Source: a virus
Reading direction: 5' to 3' (one strand)
Virus record (IMG/VR): IMGVR_UViG_3300034107_000516
Span: 1-38,664 of that record
Length of the DNA stretch: 38,664 nt
The translations under genes were made by a program, and so were the position numbers. The first letter of the stretch is position 1. Each line of letters opens with the position of its first letter. The notes below the pieces were generated by a model. The model was given only the letters and a program-made list of their open reading frames with translations, made no database searches and was not told the origin of the DNA. Below are positions 37,802 through 38,664 of this stretch, one piece after another.

Positions 37802-38664
37802 ATGCCACAAGCCAATCTTCTCGACATTGCAAAGCTCAACGGCTCCGACACCATTGTCGGGCTGATTGAAGAAACGCTGACCTACGCTCCCGAGGTTCAG
37901 ATCATGCCAGCGCGCACCATTCGCGGCACCTCGTACAAGATCGCATCGCGCGTCACGTATCCCGGTGTTGGCTTTCGCGCCGCCAACGAAGGCTCGACCC
38001 CGACGAAATCGGAGTTCGAGAGCCAGCTCATTGAGTGCTATATCCTCAGCGGCGCCGTTCAGGCCGACGTTGCGGTGGCTCGCGCTTATGAGGACGGTGA
38101 ACAGGCTTGGAAAGACGTTGAGTCTGTCGGCGTCATGCGCCAAGCGATGATTGAGCTGGGCTCACAAGTCATCTACGGCACCAGCGTTGACTCCAAAGGC
38201 TTCCCCGGCTTGCAGGCGATTCATACCGCCTTCAACGCTGGATTGGTTGTGGACGCTGGCGGAACCACCGGTGGAACCGCTTCCTCGGTTTACGGCATCA
38301 ACACCGACACCCAGGGCGTTCAACTCGTGTTCGGCGCTGGCACTACTTTCGAGCTTGGTGAATGGCGTATCGAAAACGTGGGCACCTCATCGGTGTATCC
38401 TGCGCACGTTGCCAACTTGACCGCGTGGGTCGGGATGCAGGTCGGCAGCAAGTACAGCGTTGGCCGCCTCAAAGATGCGACCGCTGAGTCGGGCGCCGGC
38501 GTCACCGATGCCAAACTAGCTGAGTTGCTCAGTAAATACCCAGTCGGCTACCGTCCGAATTACTGGCTCATGAACCGCCGGTCCGCTTACCAGCTCCAAG
38601 TGAGTCGGTCCGCTTCCAGCGTTCAGAACGGTGTCAAAACCTCAAGCGGTTCTGAGATCTTTGC
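37802..38664 (+). CDS. major capsid protein, N-terminal part (HK97 fold), continues at base 1
   Basis: Codons 1-287 of the 313-aa major capsid protein, MPQANLLDIAKLNGSDTIVG. The long N-arm, E-loop-like segment (APEVQIMPARTIRGTSYKI), A-domain strands and spine-helix-like region (EDGEQAWKDVESVGVMRQAM) fit the HK97 capsid fold. It lacks the delta-domain scaffold of HK97 itself, consistent with a separate scaffold gene. The leader (AACAACTTTCTTCTAAGACC) has no Shine-Dalgarno sequence. Confidence 0.95.
   Translation, partial: MPQANLLDIAKLNGSDTIVGLIEETLTYAPEVQIMPARTIRGTSYKIASRVTYPGVGFRAANEGSTPTKSEFESQLIECYILSGAVQADVAVARAYEDGEQAWKDVESVGVMRQAMIELGSQVIYGTSVDSKGFPGLQAIHTAFNAGLVVDAGGTTGGTASSVYGINTDTQGVQLVFGAGTTFELGEWRIENVGTSSVYPAHVANLTAWVGMQVGSKYSVGRLKDATAESGAGVTDAKLAELLSKYPVGYRPNYWLMNRRSAYQLQVSRSASSVQNGVKTSSGSEIF
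38538..38664. repeat. terminal direct repeat, right copy
   Basis: Identical to bases 1-127 (checked base by base). See the left copy; together they indicate a circular unit of 38,537 bp rather than a cut inside unique sequence. Confidence 0.97.

Noticed and set aside
1-38664. CRISPR array or transposon
   Set aside because: No regular repeat-spacer pattern and no transposase or terminal inverted repeats were seen.

Overview
The window is one essentially complete genome of a tailed double-stranded DNA phage, probably a siphovirus. Its first 127 bases are repeated exactly as its last 127 bases. Joining them restores one uninterrupted 313-codon major capsid gene across the ends, so the real unit is a circle (or circularly permuted molecule) of about 38,537 bp. 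The host cannot be named. A small lipoprotein and an M15-type endolysin fit a diderm bacterium, and the near absence of Shine-Dalgarno sequences fits a host or phage with SD-independent initiation.

Layout, all on + unless stated. (1) Pre-packaging genes 30414-32391: an HTH protein, a RuvC-like resolvase and three unknowns. (2) Packaging and head 32396-38664, continuing at 1-1689: small and large terminase, a 91-aa protein, portal, protease-scaffold, major capsid protein, a probable decoration protein closed by a strong terminator, then connectors. (3) Tail 1686-6238: tail completion, tail tube, a G/GT-type chaperone pair with a lambda-like G GGA AAG slippery site, a short tape measure, and a distal protein. 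(4) Host-contact genes 6240-10159: three tandem glycine-rich paralogues and two further paralogues. (5) A tRNA-like element, then lysis genes 10261-12039, followed by a beta-helix fibre and a second fibre up to 17661. A terminator at 17974-18008 ends the late block. (6) Early block 18065-28013: it begins at a sigma70-like promoter giving a nearly leaderless ribbon-helix-helix gene. It then runs through about a dozen small unknown genes, a DHFR-MazG-like fusion, a Sak4-like ATPase, a Cas4/RecB-like nuclease, an SSB-like protein, an SF2 helicase and a primase-helicase. (7) A control region 28014-30413 with minus-strand small genes, a small XRE-type repressor with a near-leaderless promoter, and an AT-rich segment with repeated TGTTCA motifs and two matched dyads.

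The phage carries its own recombination and replication-initiation proteins, but I found no DNA polymerase, RNA polymerase, integrase or partition gene. It must therefore use host polymerases; a repressor without an integrase leaves its lifestyle open.

The most unusual signals are: an array of 25 GGC triplets at exact 5-bp spacing (19064-19193) in a gene-free stretch; a TTGACA motif found 20-25 nt upstream of nine start codons, including an internal scaffold start; C/A-rich, SD-free leaders on the early genes; the DHFR-MazG fusion; triplicated polyglycine adhesin-like genes; and a 66-nt tRNA-like element with abnormal D and anticodon arms.
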